Below, one piece after another: positions 29,442-40,281 of a DNA stretch of 64,000 bases. Within the stretch, counting starts at the first letter, position 1. Every line of letters begins with the position of its first letter. The stretch covers positions 1,116,001 to 1,180,000 of the forward strand of contig NZ_CP158375.1 in assembly GCF_041021955.1 (NCBI RefSeq), written 5' to 3'. Both the position numbers and the translations under genes were made by a program. The notes under the pieces are model-generated. The model had not been told where the DNA came from. It did no database searches and saw only the letters and a program-made list of their open reading frames with translations. This stretch comes from Caulobacter sp. 73W (GTDB taxonomy: Bacteria > Pseudomonadota > Alphaproteobacteria > Caulobacterales > Caulobacteraceae).

Positions 29442-30419
29442 ATGTCCGCGCTGATCGTGCCTATCGTCTTCGTCTTCCTCGCCATCGTGGTCCTGTTCGC
29501 GGTGGTGAAGATCGTGCCCCAGGGGCGCGAGTTCACGGTGGAGCGCTTCGGCCGCTACACCCGCACCCTCAAGCCTGGCATCAACATCCTGACGCCCTTC
29601 ATCGAAACCGTCGGCCGGCGGATGAACATGATGGAGCAGGTGCTCGATGTCCCGACGCAGGAGGTCATCACCAAGGACAACGTGTCGGTGAAGGTGGACG
29701 GCATCATCTTCATCCAGGTGATGGACGCCGCCGCCGCGGCCTATCGCGTCGACAACCTGAACTACGCCATCACCCAGCTGGCCATGACCAACCTGCGCAC
29801 CGTGGTCGGCTCCATGGAGCTGGACGAGGTGCTGAGCCAGCGCGACCAGATCAACTCGCGCCTGCTGGCCACCATCGACCATGCCACCAGCCCCTGGGGC
29901 GTGAAGGCGACGCGGATCGAGATCAAGGACCTCACCCCGCCGCCGGACATCACCAACGCCATGGCCCGCCAGATGAAGGCCGAGCGCGAACGCCGCGCGG
30001 TGATCACCGAGGCCGACGGCGAACGCCAGGCCCAGATCGCGCGCGCCGAGGGCTCCAAGCAGGCGGCCATCCTGGAATCCGAAGGCCGCAAGGAAGCCAC
30101 CTTCCGCGACGCCGAGGCCCGCGAACGTGAAGCCGAGGCCGAGGCCAAGGCGACCGCCATGGTCTCCGAGGCCATCGCCCGGGGCGACGTCAACGCCATC
30201 AACTACTTCGTGGCCCAGCGCTATGTGGAGGCCTTCGCCAAGCTGGCCGAAAGCCCGCAGCAGAAGACCGTCATCGTGCCCGCCGACATGGCCTCGCTGG
30301 TCGGCACCATCGCCGGCATCGGCGAACTGGTGAGTTCGGCCAAGGCCTCGCAACCCTCCGCGCCGCCGCCGGCGACGACGCGCAGCGGCGGCTCGGCCGT
30401 GCCGCGCACGAAAGGCTGA
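29442..30419 (+). CDS. qmcA: SPFH/Band 7 membrane protein (QmcA/stomatin-like)
   Basis: 325 residues: one N-terminal membrane helix (LIVPIVFVFLAIVVLFAVV), an SPFH domain (REFTVERFGRYTRTLKPGIN ... VDGIIFIQVMD), then a long charged Ala/Glu coiled coil (residues ~190-250) and a Pro/Ser tail. Stomatin-like proteins oligomerise as membrane scaffolds and partner with NfeD proteins. The nfeD gene follows 5 bases downstream, the standard pairing. Confidence 0.9.
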   Translation: MSALIVPIVFVFLAIVVLFAVVKIVPQGREFTVERFGRYTRTLKPGINILTPFIETVGRRMNMMEQVLDVPTQEVITKDNVSVKVDGIIFIQVMDAAAAAYRVDNLNYAITQLAMTNLRTVVGSMELDEVLSQRDQINSRLLATIDHATSPWGVKATRIEIKDLTPPPDITNAMARQMKAERERRAVITEADGERQAQIARAEGSKQAAILESEGRKEATFRDAEAREREAEAEAKATAMVSEAIARGDVNAINYFVAQRYVEAFAKLAESPQQKTVIVPADMASLVGTIAGIGELVSSAKASQPSAPPPATTRSGGSAVPRTKG

Positions 30420-30424
30420 CGCCC

Positions 30425-30883
30425 ATGCACGCGATCCTGGCCCTCTACGCCTCGCAGCCCCTGTGGGTCTGGCTGGCCCTCGCCGCCCTGCTGCTGGCGG
30501 CGGAAGTGTCGACCGGCAGCGGCTGGCTGCTGTGGCCGGCCGCGACGGCGGCGGTGGTCGGGATCGTCACGGTGCTTGCGCCCCTGCCGCTGGGCTGGGC
30601 GCTCGGCCTGTTCGCGGTGCTGACCCTGATCGCCACCTTCGCCTCGCGCCGCATCCTGCCCCGCAAGGAGCTGGAGCCGGTGGACGACATCAACGATCCC
30701 CTGACCCGCCTGATCGGCCGCGACGGCGAGACCGCCAGCGTCTTCGTCGGCGGCGAGGGTCGGGTGTTCGTGGACGGCAAGGAGTGGGCGGCGCGGCTGT
30801 CCGGCGCCTCGACCCTGGAGCGCGGCATGAGGATCGAGGTGGTCCAGGTGGACGGTTCGGTGCTGACGGTGAAGACCGCCTAG
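30425..30883 (+). CDS. NfeD-family membrane protein (short form)
   Basis: 152 residues: two or three N-terminal membrane helices (WVWLALAALLLAAEV, PLGWALGLFAVLTLIATFA) and a C-terminal OB-fold domain (LIGRDGETASVFVGGEGRVFVDGKEW). This is the short NfeD form lacking a protease domain, which acts with SPFH proteins. The gene pair with qmcA is conserved in many bacteria. Confidence 0.88.
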   Translation: MHAILALYASQPLWVWLALAALLLAAEVSTGSGWLLWPAATAAVVGIVTVLAPLPLGWALGLFAVLTLIATFASRRILPRKELEPVDDINDPLTRLIGRDGETASVFVGGEGRVFVDGKEWAARLSGASTLERGMRIEVVQVDGSVLTVKTA

Positions 30884-30886
30884 CGT

Positions 30887-30979
30887 GCTTCGAGACGCGC
30901 TTTCGCGCTCCTCAGCATGACGAGCTTTGTTTGCATTCCGAATTCGTCATCCTGAGGAGGCCGCCAGGCCGTCTTGAAG
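30887..30979. repeat. Nested palindromic repeat element between convergent genes
   Basis: The inner arms are CTCCTCAGCATGACGA (30908-30923) and TCGTCATCCTGAGGAG (30944-30959), 16 bp with one mismatch. Outer arms CTTCGAGACG and CGTCTTGAAG also pair. Palindromes containing TCATCCTGAGGAG are a common intergenic element in Caulobacter-like genomes. It occupies most of the gap between nfeD and the convergent rnhA and may serve as a two-way terminator. Confidence 0.75.
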
Positions 30980-30991
30980 GACGCAAGGAGC

Positions 30992-31435
30992 CTACCGCCC
31001 CAGCGCTTCCTTCAACCCTCTGCGGGCCAGTTCGTCGGCTTCCTCGTTGTACGGGTTGCCGGCGTGACCCTTCACCCAGCGCCAATCGACGTCATGCCGG
31101 GCGCGGGCGGCGTCGAGGCGCTTCCACAGGTCCTCGTTCTTCACCGGGCTCTTGTCGGCGGTCTTCCAGCCCTTGGCCTTCCAGCCATGGATCCACTGGG
31201 TGACGCCCTTCATCACATACTGGCTGTCGGTGTGCAGCTCGACCTTGCAGGGGCGGTTCAAGGTCTCCAGCGCCACGATGGCGCCCATCAGCTCCATGCG
31301 GTTGTTGGTGGTGCCCGGCTCGCCGCCGCACATGGTCTTGCGCTTGTCGCCGTACATCAGCACCGCGCCCCAGCCGCCGGGGCCGGGATTTCCGCTGCAG
31401 GCGCCGTCCGTATAGATCAGGACCTTGGGGGTCAT
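30992..31435 (-). CDS. rnhA: Ribonuclease HI
   Basis: 147 residues. Catalytic carboxylates: D10 in [15 protein letters not shown], Glu in NNRMELMG, Asp in HTDSQYV, and the last Asp region near [12 protein letters not shown] with its flexible His is also present. Degrades RNA in RNA-DNA hybrids. The ATG overlaps the thrB TGA (ATGA), so the two are co-transcribed, a pairing common in alphaproteobacteria. Confidence 0.95.
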   Translation of the reverse strand: MTPKVLIYTDGACSGNPGPGGWGAVLMYGDKRKTMCGGEPGTTNNRMELMGAIVALETLNRPCKVELHTDSQYVMKGVTQWIHGWKAKGWKTADKSPVKNEDLWKRLDAARARHDVDWRWVKGHAGNPYNEEADELARRGLKEALGR

Positions 31436-32391
31436 GCCTGCTCGCTGAACAGGTGCAGGCCTTCGCGGTGGACCGCCAGCTTGCGCTCGTACTCCATGGG
31501 GTCCTTCGGCCGCACCAACGCGTCCTTGGGCGTGGCGTGCCAATCGTTCAGGCGGGTCAGGAAGAAGCGCATGGCCGCCCCGTGCGCCAGCAGCGGCAGG
31601 GCCTGCTTCTCGGCCGGCGACAAGGGCCGCAGGGACTCGTAGCCCGCGATCATGGCCCGCGCGGCGGTGGCGTTGAACATGCCGTCCGCCTCGAAACACC
31701 AGGCGTTCAGGGTCACGGCGATGTCGTAGGCCAGCGAGTTGTAGCAGGCGAAGTAGAAGTCGATCGCCCCGGCGAACTGCTCTCCGTGGAAGAAGACGTT
31801 GTCGGGGAAGAAGTCGGCGTGGATCGCCCCCGCCGGCAGGCCGCGCGGCCACGACAGGGCGAACTGCGCCAGGTCCTTCTCGATGGTCGCCGACAGGCCG
31901 GGCTTCAGCGCCTCGGCCTGCTTGCGCAGAGGCGCGAAGACGGCCGCCCAATAGGGCTGGCCCAGGTCGTTGGCCCGGCGGCCGGGGAATCCTTCCGACG
32001 CCAGGTGCAGGCGCGCCAGCCCCTCGCCCGCCGCACGGCAGTGGGCAACGCTCGGCTTGCGGACCGACAGGCCCGGCAGGAACTCGACGATAACCGCCGG
32101 CTTGCCGCGCAGGGTCTGCAGGTCGCGGCCGTTACGGTCCTTCACCGGCGTCGCCGAGGGGAAGCCTCGGTCGGCCAGGTGCCGCATCAGCCCCAGGAAG
32201 TACGGCAGGTCCTCGGACTTCACCCGCTTTTCGAAGACGGTGAGGATGAAACGCCCTGTCTCGGTCTCCAGGAGGAAATTGGAGTTCTCCACGCCCTCGG
32301 CGATGCCCTTGAACGACAGGGGCGCGCCCAGGTCATAGGCGGCGAGGAACGCTTCGAGTTCAGCGTCGGTGATGTCGGTATAGACGGCCAT
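31432..32391 (-). CDS. thrB: Homoserine kinase (ThrB, APH-fold type)
   Basis: 319 residues of the aminoglycoside-phosphotransferase-like type found in alphaproteobacteria and pseudomonads. [17 protein letters not shown] at the N-terminus, [14 protein letters not shown] (Brenner-type catalytic Asp) and [16 protein letters not shown] (metal-binding) are characteristic. Phosphorylates homoserine for threonine synthesis. It lies downstream of ispH with a 31-base gap, so ispH-thrB-rnhA is probably one transcript. Confidence 0.93.
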   Translation of the reverse strand: MAVYTDITDAELEAFLAAYDLGAPLSFKGIAEGVENSNFLLETETGRFILTVFEKRVKSEDLPYFLGLMRHLADRGFPSATPVKDRNGRDLQTLRGKPAVIVEFLPGLSVRKPSVAHCRAAGEGLARLHLASEGFPGRRANDLGQPYWAAVFAPLRKQAEALKPGLSATIEKDLAQFALSWPRGLPAGAIHADFFPDNVFFHGEQFAGAIDFYFACYNSLAYDIAVTLNAWCFEADGMFNATAARAMIAGYESLRPLSPAEKQALPLLAHGAAMRFFLTRLNDWHATPKDALVRPKDPMEYERKLAVHREGLHLFSEQA

Positions 32392-32422
32392 GGGGAGGGG
32401 ATGGGCGAGCCCGCCCCTCGGG

Positions 32423-33382
32423 TCAAGCCGTCAGGATGCGCGGCAGCTTGAAGGTCACCGTTTCGCGGGCCGGGGCGATCTCCTCGACCGTCACCTCGTA
32501 ACGCTCCGAAAGGGCGTCGATCACGCCTTGGACCAGGGCCTCGGGCGCGGAGGCTCCGGCGGTCAGGCCGACGCGCGAGGCTCCGTTCAGCCAGGCGAAA
32601 TCCAGGCCCGAGACATCGTCGATCAGCCGCGCGTCCCTGGCCCCGCCCTTCAGAGCGACCTCGACCAGGCGGACGGAGTTGGAGGAGTTCTTGGAGCCGA
32701 CCACCAGCACCAGATCAGAGCCATCAGCCAGATGCTTCACCGCCTCCTGGCGGTTGGTGGTGGCGTAGCAGATGTCTTCCTTGTGCGGCGCGGAGATGCC
32801 GGGGAAGCGGGCGCGCAGGGCCTCGATGATCTCGGTGGTGTCGTCCACCGACAGGGTCGTCTGGGTGACGAAGGCGACGTTCGAGGCGTCCTTCGGCGTC
32901 CAGGTCGCCACGTCCTCCACCGTCTCGATCAGGGCGACCGTGCCCTCGGGCAACTGGCCCATGGTGCCGATCACCTCGGGGTGGCCGGCGTGGCCGATCA
33001 ACACGATCTCGCGCCCGGCGTCATAGTGCCGCTGGGCCTCGACGTGGACCTTGGACACCAGCGGACAGGTGGCGTCGAGATAGAGCATCTGCCGCTGCTT
33101 CGCCGCCTCGGGCACGGACTTGGGCACCCCGTGGGCGGAGAAGATCATCGGCCGGTCGGCCGGCGCCTCGTCGATCTCCTCGACGAACACCGCGCCCATG
33201 GCCTTCAGGCGATCGACCACGTGACGGTTGTGGACGATCTCGTGGCGCACATAGACCGGCGCGCCGAACTTCTCGATGGCGCGTTCGACGATCTGGATGG
33301 CGCGGTCCACCCCGGCGCAAAAGCCGCGCGGGCTGGCCAGCAGGACGGTGAGCGGCGGGCGGAGGGTGGCGTGGGCGTTCAT
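32423..33382 (-). CDS. ispH: 4-hydroxy-3-methylbut-2-enyl diphosphate reductase
   Basis: The last enzyme of the MEP isoprenoid pathway, giving IPP and DMAPP. 319 residues. The three cluster cysteines are C22 in PRGFCAGV, one in LDATCPL, and one in [11 protein letters not shown]; the SxN signature is GSKNSSNS. The start [10 protein letters not shown] fits the family length. It is divergent from an exported protein gene across 135 bases. Confidence 0.95.
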   Translation of the reverse strand: MNAHATLRPPLTVLLASPRGFCAGVDRAIQIVERAIEKFGAPVYVRHEIVHNRHVVDRLKAMGAVFVEEIDEAPADRPMIFSAHGVPKSVPEAAKQRQMLYLDATCPLVSKVHVEAQRHYDAGREIVLIGHAGHPEVIGTMGQLPEGTVALIETVEDVATWTPKDASNVAFVTQTTLSVDDTTEIIEALRARFPGISAPHKEDICYATTNRQEAVKHLADGSDLVLVVGSKNSSNSVRLVEVALKGGARDARLIDDVSGLDFAWLNGASRVGLTAGASAPEALVQGVIDALSERYEVTVEEIAPARETVTFKLPRILTA

Positions 33383-33517
33383 TTCGGTGCGGAACCTAAG
33401 CGTTCGAGGGCCTTCTCGCCAGCCGCATGCGTTGCGAGGTCACGCATAAGCCTTTATCACGCGACATGACGCAGGCGGGCTCATTCCGCCCGTGCGCTTA
33501 TATTTTCCGGACGATCC

Positions 33518-34219
33518 ATGCGCCGTATCGCCACTTCCGCTCTCTGCCTCGCCCTCGCGGCCAGCTTCATCGGCTCCTCCGCCATGGCGCAGGGCCGACG
33601 CCAGGGCGGCGGCGACGCTGAACGCCGCCAGCAGGAAGAAGCCGCGAAGAAGAAGAAGAGCAAGGAAGAGTGGGCCTCGCCGCGCGCGCCGCTGGCGTCG
33701 CTGAAGAACGCCGGCCCCTGCCCCTATGTGAAGGTGCTCTACGACGCCGGCCGCTACACCGAGTTCGAGGGCGGCCGCGAGGCGATGAACGCCGTCGCCT
33801 ATACCGGCGAGATCGAAGGCCTGTCGGCCGGCTGCCGCTATGAAGGCGCCGACCCGATCGAGATGCGCGTCGAGGTTCTGTTCAATCTCGGCCGTGGCCC
33901 TCAGGCCGAGGAGCGCCGCAAGAACTACCGCTACTGGGTGGCGGTGACCCGCCGCAACAACTCGGTCGTGGCCAAGGAATATTTCGACCTGCCCGTGACC
34001 TTCCCGGCCGGCCAGGACCGCGTGATGATCACCGACCTGCTGGAAGGCATCGTCATCCCGCGCGCCAGCGAAACCACCAGCGGCTCGAACTTCGAGGTCC
34101 TGATCGGCTTCGACGTCACGCCGCAGATGGCCGAGTTCAACCGCGACGGCAAACGCTTCCGCGTCAACGCCGGCCAGGCCACGGCCGCCAGTTCGACGAC
34201 CAACAACCAGAACCAATGA
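33518..34219 (+). CDS. Exported protein of unknown function
   Basis: 233 residues with a signal peptide ([20 protein letters not shown] to AMAQ), then a charged linker ([20 protein letters not shown]) and a globular domain with two Cys ([22 protein letters not shown]) that could form a disulfide. The tail is Ser/Thr/Asn/Gln-rich. I do not recognise the family; similar exported proteins beside argS or dgt occur in alphaproteobacteria as far as I recall. The TGA overlaps the argS ATG, so expression is coupled. Confidence 0.75.
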   Translation: MRRIATSALCLALAASFIGSSAMAQGRRQGGGDAERRQQEEAAKKKKSKEEWASPRAPLASLKNAGPCPYVKVLYDAGRYTEFEGGREAMNAVAYTGEIEGLSAGCRYEGADPIEMRVEVLFNLGRGPQAEERRKNYRYWVAVTRRNNSVVAKEYFDLPVTFPAGQDRVMITDLLEGIVIPRASETTSGSNFEVLIGFDVTPQMAEFNRDGKRFRVNAGQATAASSTTNNQNQ

Positions 34220-36012
34220 CCGACCTGAAATCCCGCCTCGGCGAAGCGGTTGGAGCCGCCTTCGCCGCGGCCGGCCTGTCTGCCGACCTCGGACGCGTCA
34301 CGCCGTCCGACCGCCCCGACCTTGCCGACTTCCAGTGCAACGGCGCCCTCGCCGCCGCCAAGCAGGCGGGCAAGCCGTCACGTGAGATCGCGACCGCCGT
34401 CGCCGCCACGCTGGAAGGCTCGCCGCTGTTCAAGTCGGTCGAGATCGCCGGCCCGGGCTTCATCAACCTGAAGCTGGCCGACGCCGCCCTGTCCGAGCGC
34501 GCCGCCGAGATCGCCGCCGACGAACGCGCCGGGGCCTCGCGGGTCGAGCCACGCCGCGTGCTGGTCGATTACGCTGGTCCGAACGTGGCCAAGCCCATGC
34601 ACGTGGGCCACCTGCGCGCCTCGATCATCGGGGAGTCGGTGAAGCGCATCTATCGCTTCCGCGGCGACGAGGTTCTGGGCGACGCTCACTTCGGCGACTG
34701 GGGCTTTCAGATGGGCCTGCTCATCGTCGCCCTGCAGGACGAAGGCTCGGCCGCCCCGTTCATGGCCGAGGGCGATGGTCCTTTCCCCGGCCAGAGCCCG
34801 GTGACCCTTGAGGATCTGGAGCGCCTGTATCCGGCCGCTTCCGGCCGCATGAAGGAAGACGTCGAGTTCCGCGACCGCGCCCGCAAGGCGACGGCGGAAC
34901 TGCAGGCCGGCCGCCCCGGCTATCTGGCCCTGTGGAAGCACTTCGTGGCCGTCAGCCGCGTGGCCCTGGAGCGTGAGTTCCACGCCCTGGGCGTCGACTT
35001 CGATCTGTGGAAGGGCGAAAGCGACGTCAACGACTTGATCCCGCCGATGGTCGAGGAACTGGACGCCAAGGGCCTGCTGGTCGACGACCAGGGCGCGCGC
35101 ATCATCCGCGTCGCCCGCCCAGGCGAGACCAAGAAGAAGAAGTTGCCCGACGGCACGGTGATCGAGGCCGAAAGCCCCGATCCGCTGCTGGTCGTCTCTT
35201 CGGAAGGTTCGGCCATGTACGGCACGACCGACCTGGCGACGATCCTGGACCGCCGCGACAGCTTCGCGCCGCACCTGATCCTGTACTGCGTAGACCAGCG
35301 CCAGGCCGACCATTTCGAGCAGGTGTTCCGCGCCGCCTACCTGGCCAGCTACGCCGCCGAGGGCTCGCTGGAGCACATCGGCTTCGGCACCATGAACGGC
35401 ACGGACGGCAAGCCGTTCAAGACCCGCGCCGGCGGCGTCCTGAAGCTGCACGACCTGATCACCATGGCCAAGGACAAGGCGCGCGAGCGCCTGACCGAAG
35501 CCGGCCTCGGCGCCGAACTGCCCAAGGAAGAGTTCGAGGAGATCGCGCACAAGGTGGCGGTCGCCGCCCTGAAGTTCGCCGACCTGCAGAACTTCCGCGG
35601 CACGTCCTACGTCTTCGACCTCGACCGCTTCACCAGCTTCGAGGGCAAGACCGGCCCGTACCTGCTGTACCAGGCCGTCCGCATCAAGTCGGTGCTGCGC
35701 AAGGCCGCCGAAAGCGGCGCCGCGGCGGGTCCGATCACCATCGCCGAGCCGGCGGAACGTGATCTCGCCCTGCTGCTGGACGCGTTCGAGACGGCCCTGG
35801 CCGAGGCCTACGACAAGAAGGCCCCGAACTTCATCGCCGAGCATGCCTTCAAGCTGGCCCAGGGCTTCTCGAAGTTCTACGCCGCCTGCCCGATCGTGGT
35901 CGCCGACGACCCGGCCGTGCGCGCCTCGCGCCTGACCCTGGCCCAGACCACCCTCAAGCAGCTCGAGCTCGCCCTCGACCTGCTGGGCGTGGAAACGCCG
36001 GAGCGGATGTAA
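34216..36012 (+). CDS. argS: Arginyl-tRNA synthetase
   Basis: 598 residues, class I. The N-terminal Add-1 domain occupies ~1-100; the HIGH-type motif is HVGH at 129-132 in [12 protein letters not shown]; the KMSKS equivalent is in [11 protein letters not shown], as usual for ArgRS. The C-terminal DALR anticodon-binding domain ends VETPERM. Its ATG overlaps the stop of the exported protein upstream. Confidence 0.96.
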   Translation: MTDLKSRLGEAVGAAFAAAGLSADLGRVTPSDRPDLADFQCNGALAAAKQAGKPSREIATAVAATLEGSPLFKSVEIAGPGFINLKLADAALSERAAEIAADERAGASRVEPRRVLVDYAGPNVAKPMHVGHLRASIIGESVKRIYRFRGDEVLGDAHFGDWGFQMGLLIVALQDEGSAAPFMAEGDGPFPGQSPVTLEDLERLYPAASGRMKEDVEFRDRARKATAELQAGRPGYLALWKHFVAVSRVALEREFHALGVDFDLWKGESDVNDLIPPMVEELDAKGLLVDDQGARIIRVARPGETKKKKLPDGTVIEAESPDPLLVVSSEGSAMYGTTDLATILDRRDSFAPHLILYCVDQRQADHFEQVFRAAYLASYAAEGSLEHIGFGTMNGTDGKPFKTRAGGVLKLHDLITMAKDKARERLTEAGLGAELPKEEFEEIAHKVAVAALKFADLQNFRGTSYVFDLDRFTSFEGKTGPYLLYQAVRIKSVLRKAAESGAAAGPITIAEPAERDLALLLDAFETALAEAYDKKAPNFIAEHAFKLAQGFSKFYAACPIVVADDPAVRASRLTLAQTTLKQLELALDLLGVETPERM

Positions 36013-36034
36013 CCATCCGCCCCGGTCCCGGGAT

Positions 36035-37066
36035 CTAGATCGGCAGCATCGCCGTCCCGAAGGCGCGTTTCAGTTCGTGGGCCACGAAGGCCTCGGCGGC
36101 GGCGGCGTCCTTGACCACTAGGCCCATGCCGAAGAACTCGTGGGTTACGCCGTGGAAGGTTTTGCGGCGCAAGTCCACGCCAGCCTGCTCCAGCCGGTCA
36201 CCCAGCAGCTCGCCCTCCGAGCACAGGGGATCGATCTCTGCGGTGATGATGGTGGCCGACGGCAGGTCGTGCAGGTCCGCCTCCACCAGGTTCACGCGCG
36301 GGTCCTTCGCCTCTTCCGGCGAGTTGAAGACGTGTTTGACGAACCACTCCATGCCCGCCTTGTTCAGCGGCTTGGCGTTGACGTTCTCGCGATAGGACGG
36401 GGTGTTCATGTCGGCCCCGGCCACCGGATAGATCAGCGCCATGTGGCAAGGCTGGCGCAGGCCCTGGTCGCGGGCGGCGATGGCAGTGGCGCAGGCCAGG
36501 TTGCCGCCGGCGCTTTCGCCCATCACCGCGATGCGGGTCGGGTCGCCGCCGAAGCTCTGGGCGTTCTCCAGCACCCACCGATAGGCCGCCAGGGCGTCCT
36601 CGTGCGCGGCGGGGAACTTGTTCTCCGGCGCCTGGCGATAGTGGCAGGAGACGACGATGCAGTCGGCGAAGCGGGCGATGCCGCGCGGGGCGCTGTCATA
36701 GACGTTGATGTCGGCGAACACCCAGCCGCCGCCATGCCAGTAGATAACCACCGGATGCACCGGATGGCGCGTGTCGGGGCGATAGATGCGCGCCTCCAGC
36801 GGACCGGCCGCGCCGGGAATGGTGATGTCCTCGGTCTGCACGCCCATCAGGGCCATGTTCTCCATCCCCCGCTTGCGCAGGATGGTCATGACCGCGTCGG
36901 CGGGGGTCGGCTGGCGGCGGGCTTCTTCCGGCGTCAGGGTCTCGAACGGGATGGGTTTCAGCTCGGCGAGCGCTGCGAGAACCTTCTGCATGTCGCCATC
37001 GGGCGCGGCGGCGGTTCCGGGGACGTGTTCTTCCTTCTCGCCAAACAGGCGACCGAGGATCGACAT
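36035..37066 (-). CDS. Alpha/beta hydrolase, HSL/acetyl-esterase type
   Basis: 343 residues of the hormone-sensitive-lipase-like family. Oxyanion-hole motif YWHGGGWV, nucleophile in GESAGGN near residue 166, acid in AEIDPLCSEGE and His in GVTHEFFGMG. No signal peptide, so it is a cytoplasmic carboxylesterase with a short-chain ester or xenobiotic as substrate. It is divergent from the glycine-cleavage operon; the >350-base gap contains the glycine riboswitch. Confidence 0.87.
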   Translation of the reverse strand: MSILGRLFGEKEEHVPGTAAAPDGDMQKVLAALAELKPIPFETLTPEEARRQPTPADAVMTILRKRGMENMALMGVQTEDITIPGAAGPLEARIYRPDTRHPVHPVVIYWHGGGWVFADINVYDSAPRGIARFADCIVVSCHYRQAPENKFPAAHEDALAAYRWVLENAQSFGGDPTRIAVMGESAGGNLACATAIAARDQGLRQPCHMALIYPVAGADMNTPSYRENVNAKPLNKAGMEWFVKHVFNSPEEAKDPRVNLVEADLHDLPSATIITAEIDPLCSEGELLGDRLEQAGVDLRRKTFHGVTHEFFGMGLVVKDAAAAEAFVAHELKRAFGTAMLPI

Positions 37067-37187
37067 CGTGGATTCTCCTTTTTCGTGCAGGCGGTTGCAC
37101 GTCGCGAGGACAATCCCCCGCCCCTGTTATCCGTTCCTCCGGCGACGCTTGACTCGCGGGGGTCGGTCGATCAGGTTCCGCCTCGCT

Positions 37188-37359
37188 CTCGCGGGAGACA
37201 TCGGGATTCTCTGAAGCCCGAGGCCGAAGGCGCAACCGCCCCGGAAACGCTCAGGCAAAAGGACCGCGCGAGCTACTAAACGCTGGAAAGCAGCCTCGTC
37301 AGGGGCTCGCCGAAGGAGCAAGGGCCCAGGCCCGGAATCTCTCAGGCTCAGGGACAGCG
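37188..37359 (+). promoter_or_regulatory. Tandem glycine riboswitch upstream of gcvT
   Basis: Two glycine aptamers in series. Aptamer 1 (37188-37272) is closed by CTCGCG with CGCGAG and contains GGCCGAAGGCGCAA and CTCAGGCAAAAGGACC. Aptamer 2 (37281-37359) is closed by CGCTG with CAGCG and contains GCCGAAGGAGCAA and CTCAGGCTCAGGGAC. The linker is 8 bases. Family knowledge: glycine binding turns on the glycine-cleavage genes. The GTG of gcvT begins 63 bases after aptamer 2, with no clear terminator between, so control of translation is possible. Upstream of 37188 to the esterase start I see only a TTGAC (37149) and nothing else I can assign. Confidence 0.93.
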
Positions 37360-37422
37360 GGGGCGCCAGCATGTTCGGCTAGGCCGGACGTGTCGCGTCG
37401 TCACCCCCTCGCGGAGCCCAGC

Positions 37423-38532
37423 GTGTCCGAAGCCGACCTCAAGAAGACCCCGCTCTATGACGCGCACGTCGCCGCCGGCGCGCGCATGGTCCCGTTCGCG
37501 GGCTATTCCATGCCGGTGCAGCACAAGGACGGGGTGCTGAAGGAGCACCTGTGGACCCGCGAGCATGCGGGCCTGTTCGACGTCTCGCACATGGGCCAGG
37601 CCCGGCTGCGCGGCGTCGCGCCCCTGGCGGCCTTCGAAGAGATCACCCCCGGCGACTACATCGGCCTGAAGCCGGGCAAGCAGCGCTACTCCATGCTGCT
37701 GAACAAGACCGGCGGCATCATCGACGACCTGATGGCCGCCCGCCCCGATGACGACGGCCTGTTCGTGGTGGTCAACGGCGCCTGCAAGGACGGCGACTAC
37801 GCCCACATGGAATCCGAGATCGGCGGCCAGGTGAAGATCGAGCGCCTGGAAGACCGCGCCCTGCTGGCTCTTCAAGGACCCGAGGCCGCCGCCGTGCTGG
37901 CCGCCCATGCGCCGAGCGTCGCGCAGATGGTGTTCATGGACGCGACCGTGATCGAGATGTTCGGCGTGTCCGCCATCGTCTCGCGCTCCGGCTACACCGG
38001 CGAGGACGGCTACGAGATCTCCCTGCCGGCGGCCGACGCCGCCCGCATCTGGAACACCCTGCTGGAGGACGAGCGCGTTCGTCCCATCGGCCTGGGCGCC
38101 CGCGACAGCCTGCGCCTGGAGGCCGGCCTGCCGCTCTACGGCCATGACCTGGACGAGACCACCAGCCCGGTGGAAGGCGGCCTGAACTTCGCCCTGTCCA
38201 AGAAGCGCCGCGAGGCCGGCGACTTCCCCGGCGCCGCCCGCATCCAGAAGGAGCTGGCCGAGGGCCCGTCGCGCATCCGCGTCGGCCTGAAGGTCGAAGG
38301 CGCCCCGGCCCGTGAAGGCGCCGAGATCGCCGACGCCGACGGCAGGGTCGTCGGCGTGATCACCAGCGGCGGCTTCTCGCCGACCCTGGGCTATCCCATC
38401 GCGCTCGGCTTCGTCCCCCCGGCCCTCGCCGAGGTCGGAGCCAAGCTCAACGTCATCGTCCGTGGTCGGACCCAGGCGGCGCAAATCGTCCCGACCCCGT
38501 TCGTCCCCAATCGCTACGTGCGCAAGATCTAA
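37423..38532 (+). CDS. gcvT: Glycine cleavage system T protein (aminomethyltransferase)
   Basis: 369 residues. Transfers the methylene group from the lipoyl-bound aminomethyl of GcvH to tetrahydrofolate, releasing ammonia. [20 protein letters not shown] and [13 protein letters not shown] are conserved N-terminal motifs; [11 protein letters not shown] is typical of the folate-binding part. The GTG at 37423 is chosen because GGAG lies 6 bases upstream and [13 protein letters not shown] fits the family; a GTG 11 codons earlier is the alternative. First gene of gcvT-gcvH-gcvPA-gcvPB. Confidence 0.93.
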   Translation: MSEADLKKTPLYDAHVAAGARMVPFAGYSMPVQHKDGVLKEHLWTREHAGLFDVSHMGQARLRGVAPLAAFEEITPGDYIGLKPGKQRYSMLLNKTGGIIDDLMAARPDDDGLFVVVNGACKDGDYAHMESEIGGQVKIERLEDRALLALQGPEAAAVLAAHAPSVAQMVFMDATVIEMFGVSAIVSRSGYTGEDGYEISLPAADAARIWNTLLEDERVRPIGLGARDSLRLEAGLPLYGHDLDETTSPVEGGLNFALSKKRREAGDFPGAARIQKELAEGPSRIRVGLKVEGAPAREGAEIADADGRVVGVITSGGFSPTLGYPIALGFVPPALAEVGAKLNVIVRGRTQAAQIVPTPFVPNRYVRKI

Positions 38533-38549
38533 GGAAAAGGGCTGCTCCG

Positions 38550-38915
38550 ATGCGCTTCACCAAAGACCATGAATGGATCTCCGTCGACGGCGACATCGCC
38601 ACCGTCGGCATCACCGCCTACGCCGCCGACCAGCTGGGCGACGTGGTGTTCGTCGAAACGCCGGACGTCGGCAAGACCGTGAAGAAGGGCGACAGCCTGG
38701 CCGTGGTCGAAAGCGTCAAGGCCGCCTCCGACGTCTACGCCCCGGTCAGCGGCGAAGTGGTCGAGTCCAACAGCGACCTGTCGGGCTCGCCCGAGACCGT
38801 CAACGCCGCCCCGGAAGCTGGCGGCTGGTTCGCCAAGGTGAAGCTGTCGGACGCGTCGGAAGTCGACGCCCTGATGGACCGCGCCGCCTACGAAGCCTTC
38901 CTCGGCACCCTCTAA
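38550..38915 (+). CDS. gcvH: Glycine cleavage system H protein
   Basis: 121 residues. Carries the lipoyl arm that shuttles the aminomethyl group between P, T and L proteins. The lipoylated Lys is K57 in [10 protein letters not shown], within the standard hammerhead fold; [15 protein letters not shown] is also typical. It starts 17 bases after gcvT. Confidence 0.96.
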   Translation: MRFTKDHEWISVDGDIATVGITAYAADQLGDVVFVETPDVGKTVKKGDSLAVVESVKAASDVYAPVSGEVVESNSDLSGSPETVNAAPEAGGWFAKVKLSDASEVDALMDRAAYEAFLGTL

Positions 38916-38934
38916 GCCAGAAACAACGGCCCCG

Positions 38935-40281
38935 ATGCGTTACCTCCCCCTCACGCCCGACGACCGCGCCGAGATGCTCTCGGCCATCGGCGTCAAATCC
39001 GTCGACGACCTGTTCGTGGACGTGCCCGCCGCGGCTCGCCGCACGGGCGTCGTCGACCTGCCGCTGCATGCCGGCGAGCTGGAGGTGGAGCGTGAGCTTT
39101 CCGCGCTCGCCGCGCGCAACCGCACCGCGGGTTCGGCGCCGTTCTTCTGCGGGGCCGGCGCCTATCGCCACCACGTCCCGGCCAGCGTCGACCACATCAT
39201 CCAGCGGTCGGAGTTCCTGACCAGCTACACGCCGTACCAGCCGGAGATCGCGCAAGGCACCCTTCAGGTCCTGTTCGAGTTCCAGACCCAGGTCGCGGCC
39301 CTGACCGGCCTCGAGGTCGCCAACGCCTCGCTGTACGACGGCTCCACCGGCGCCGCCGAGGCGGTGATGATGGCCAACCGCATCACCCGCAAGGGCAAGG
39401 CGGTGCTGTCAGGCGGCCTGCATCCGCACTACGTCCGCTCGATCGAGACCCTGGCCCATGCGGCCGGTGTCGCCACCGACACCCTGGCCGCCGCCGTTGA
39501 CGCCGAAGCCGCCGTGATCGACGCCATCGACGCCGACACCGCCTGCGTCGTCGTCCAGACCCCCAACGTCTTCGGCACGGTCACCGACGTGACCGCCATC
39601 GCCGAGGCCGCCCACGCCGCCGGCGCCCTGCTGATCGTGGTGACGACGGAAGCGGTCTCCTACGGCCTGCTGAAGTCGCCCGGCGAGATGGGCGCCGACA
39701 TCGCCGTGGCCGAGGGCCAGTCGATCGGCAACGGCCTGAACTTCGGCGGTCCTTACGTCGGCCTCTTCGCCTGCCGCGAAAAGTACATGCGTCAGATCCC
39801 CGGCCGCCTGTGCGGCGAGACCGTGGACGCCGAAGGGCGCCGCGGCTTCGTCCTGACCCTGTCGACCCGCGAGCAGCACATCCGCCGCGACAAGGCCACG
39901 TCGAACATCTGCACCAACAGCGGCCTGTGCGCCCTGGCCTTCACCATCCACATGTCGCTGCTGGGCGAGCAGGGCCTGCGCCGACTGGCCGCCCTGAACC
40001 ATGACCGCGCCCGCAAGCTGAAGGCGGCCCTGACCGCCGTGCCCGGCGTCGAGGTGCTGACCGAGCGCTACTTCAACGAGATCGCCGTGCGCCTGCCGCG
40101 CGACGCCGCCGAGGTCGTCGAGACCCTGGCCGGCAATGGCGTCATCGCCGGCGTGCCCTATTCGCGCCTAGCCCCGACGGCGGGCATGGACGACGTGCTG
40201 CTGCTGGCGGCGACCGAACTGACGAGCGATGCCGACATCGCCCTTCTGCAAAAGGCCCTGACCAAGGTGATCGCCCAATGA
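38935..40281 (+). CDS. gcvPA: Glycine dehydrogenase (decarboxylating) subunit 1
   Basis: 448 residues, the N-terminal half of the split P protein. It lacks the PLP lysine, which is on the partner. Motifs: [10 protein letters not shown] at the start, [37 protein letters not shown] and [12 protein letters not shown]. It works as a heterotetramer with GcvPB. The TGA overlaps the gcvPB ATG (ATGA). Confidence 0.95.
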   Translation: MRYLPLTPDDRAEMLSAIGVKSVDDLFVDVPAAARRTGVVDLPLHAGELEVERELSALAARNRTAGSAPFFCGAGAYRHHVPASVDHIIQRSEFLTSYTPYQPEIAQGTLQVLFEFQTQVAALTGLEVANASLYDGSTGAAEAVMMANRITRKGKAVLSGGLHPHYVRSIETLAHAAGVATDTLAAAVDAEAAVIDAIDADTACVVVQTPNVFGTVTDVTAIAEAAHAAGALLIVVTTEAVSYGLLKSPGEMGADIAVAEGQSIGNGLNFGGPYVGLFACREKYMRQIPGRLCGETVDAEGRRGFVLTLSTREQHIRRDKATSNICTNSGLCALAFTIHMSLLGEQGLRRLAALNHDRARKLKAALTAVPGVEVLTERYFNEIAVRLPRDAAEVVETLAGNGVIAGVPYSRLAPTAGMDDVLLLAATELTSDADIALLQKALTKVIAQ

